DNA from: Burkholderia oklahomensis C6786 | GTDB taxonomy: Bacteria; Pseudomonadota; Gammaproteobacteria; Burkholderiales; Burkholderiaceae | Length of the DNA: 64,000 nucleotides | Direction of reading: 5' to 3' | Assembly (NCBI RefSeq): GCF_000959365.1 | Contig: NZ_CP009556.1 | Coordinates: 1,550,001 to 1,614,000 of the forward strand | Shown here: positions 63,731 to 64,000 of the stretch, piece after piece | Layout of the letters: each line of letters starts with the position of its first letter | Numbering within the stretch: the first letter of the stretch is position 1 | Program-made: the position numbers and the translations under genes | The notes under the pieces: model-generated | Databases searched by the model: none | What the model saw: only the letters and a program-made list of their open reading frames with translations | What the model was told of the DNA's origin: nothing

Positions 63731-64000
63731 TCAGAACCAGCTGGATATCCAACCCGCGATTCCCTTGAACGTACTCTTGATGCTGTCCCAGGCGTTCTTG
63801 AGCCATGCGACGACATCTTTTACGACGCCCACGATGAAATCTGCAATCTTGTTGAAAAGATCGTTGAAGAAGTTGCCGATCTTATCCATCAAGGCAACGA
63901 TGGGGTGCTGAAGCTCGGGGTGTTCCAGTCCGATTTGGATCGCCGTGTCGAAAATCTTGTCGATTCTCGCATTGGAATCCTCCTTCGCCTTTTTTCTCAG
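63731..64000 (-). CDS. C-terminal part of an unidentified gene running off the window
   Basis: An open frame of 89 codons from the window edge to a TGA at 63731. It is rich in Lys, Ile, Phe and Asp (for example ALMDKIGNFFNDLFNKIADF, then VAWLKNAWDSIKSTFKGIAG and WISSWF at the end), with repeated amphipathic helices and codon use less GC-biased than in the neighbouring genes. The composition suggests acquired DNA and a membrane-interacting or secreted helical protein; no family can be assigned. A Shine-Dalgarno-like AAGGAGG near the edge leads only to a 27-codon frame and is not used as the start. Confidence 0.65.
   Translation of the reverse strand: MRKKAKEDSNARIDKIFDTAIQIGLEHPELQHPIVALMDKIGNFFNDLFNKIADFIVGVVKDVVAWLKNAWDSIKSTFKGIAGWISSWF

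Overview
The window is high-GC proteobacterial DNA (roughly 68% G+C by eye). Codon use, small-protein families and gene content point to Burkholderia, most likely the B. pseudomallei/thailandensis group and probably a secondary chromosome. This is a judgement from sequence style; no database was searched. No rRNA, tRNA, complete insertion sequence or CRISPR array was seen.

Layout. 1-4.4 kb: a 2OG-Fe(II) oxygenase, a PiT phosphate transporter, an SRPBCC protein and a divergent Lrp regulator/LysE exporter pair. 4.7-8.5 kb: two peptidases of normally acid-active families, S53 (kumamolisin-like) and S10 (serine carboxypeptidase-like). About 8.5-32.7 kb: an accessory region of different texture, with many tiny genes, long non-coding stretches and several genes broken by single-base changes. 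It holds a PRC-barrel protein, a 2,884-residue cyclic beta-1,2-glucan synthase-like enzyme, a glycine-zipper lipoprotein, a fatty-acid desaturase, a CRP/FNR regulator, a NarL-type regulator lacking its phosphoacceptor Asp, and an MgtA-like P-type ATPase. Broken phasin, slipin, DUF3309 and two small hypothetical genes lie among them. I infer a partly decayed stress or low-oxygen locus.

32.7-35.9 kb: a nitrite-reduction operon (nirK with a fused cytochrome c domain, a NirV-like FGE protein, a Sco1-like copper chaperone) with an FNR-type box upstream. 36.2-39.8 kb: a two-gene equivalent of the plant Tm-1 protein (UPF0261 plus TIM barrel) with an SRPBCC protein and a divergent TetR regulator carrying a long disordered tail. 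39.8-43.9 kb: LysE exporter, glutathione S-transferase, NadE, EamA transporter and a small protein. 44.0-46.6 kb: remains of a sugar-acid/polyol operon (mannitol-dehydrogenase fragment joined to half an MFS transporter), an intact DeoR regulator, and a 150-bp tandem array derived from the 3' end of that regulator gene. 46.8-48.6 kb: a phospholipase D-like protein.

48.7-56.5 kb: a probable lysine (pipecolate/aminoadipate) catabolic cluster: an FAD oxidase, a LysR regulator, a 2-oxoadipate dioxygenase/decarboxylase (HglS type), an aminotransferase and an aminoadipate-semialdehyde dehydrogenase, with a Phd/YefM antitoxin between. 56.5-60.3 kb: a flavinylation-type electron-transfer set: ApbE, a PepSY-flavodoxin-reductase membrane protein, and a secreted DUF2271 protein carrying an ApbE target motif. 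60.8-63.4 kb: a PepSY protein divergent from an OmpR-type two-component system. The window ends inside a minus-strand gene of unknown function.
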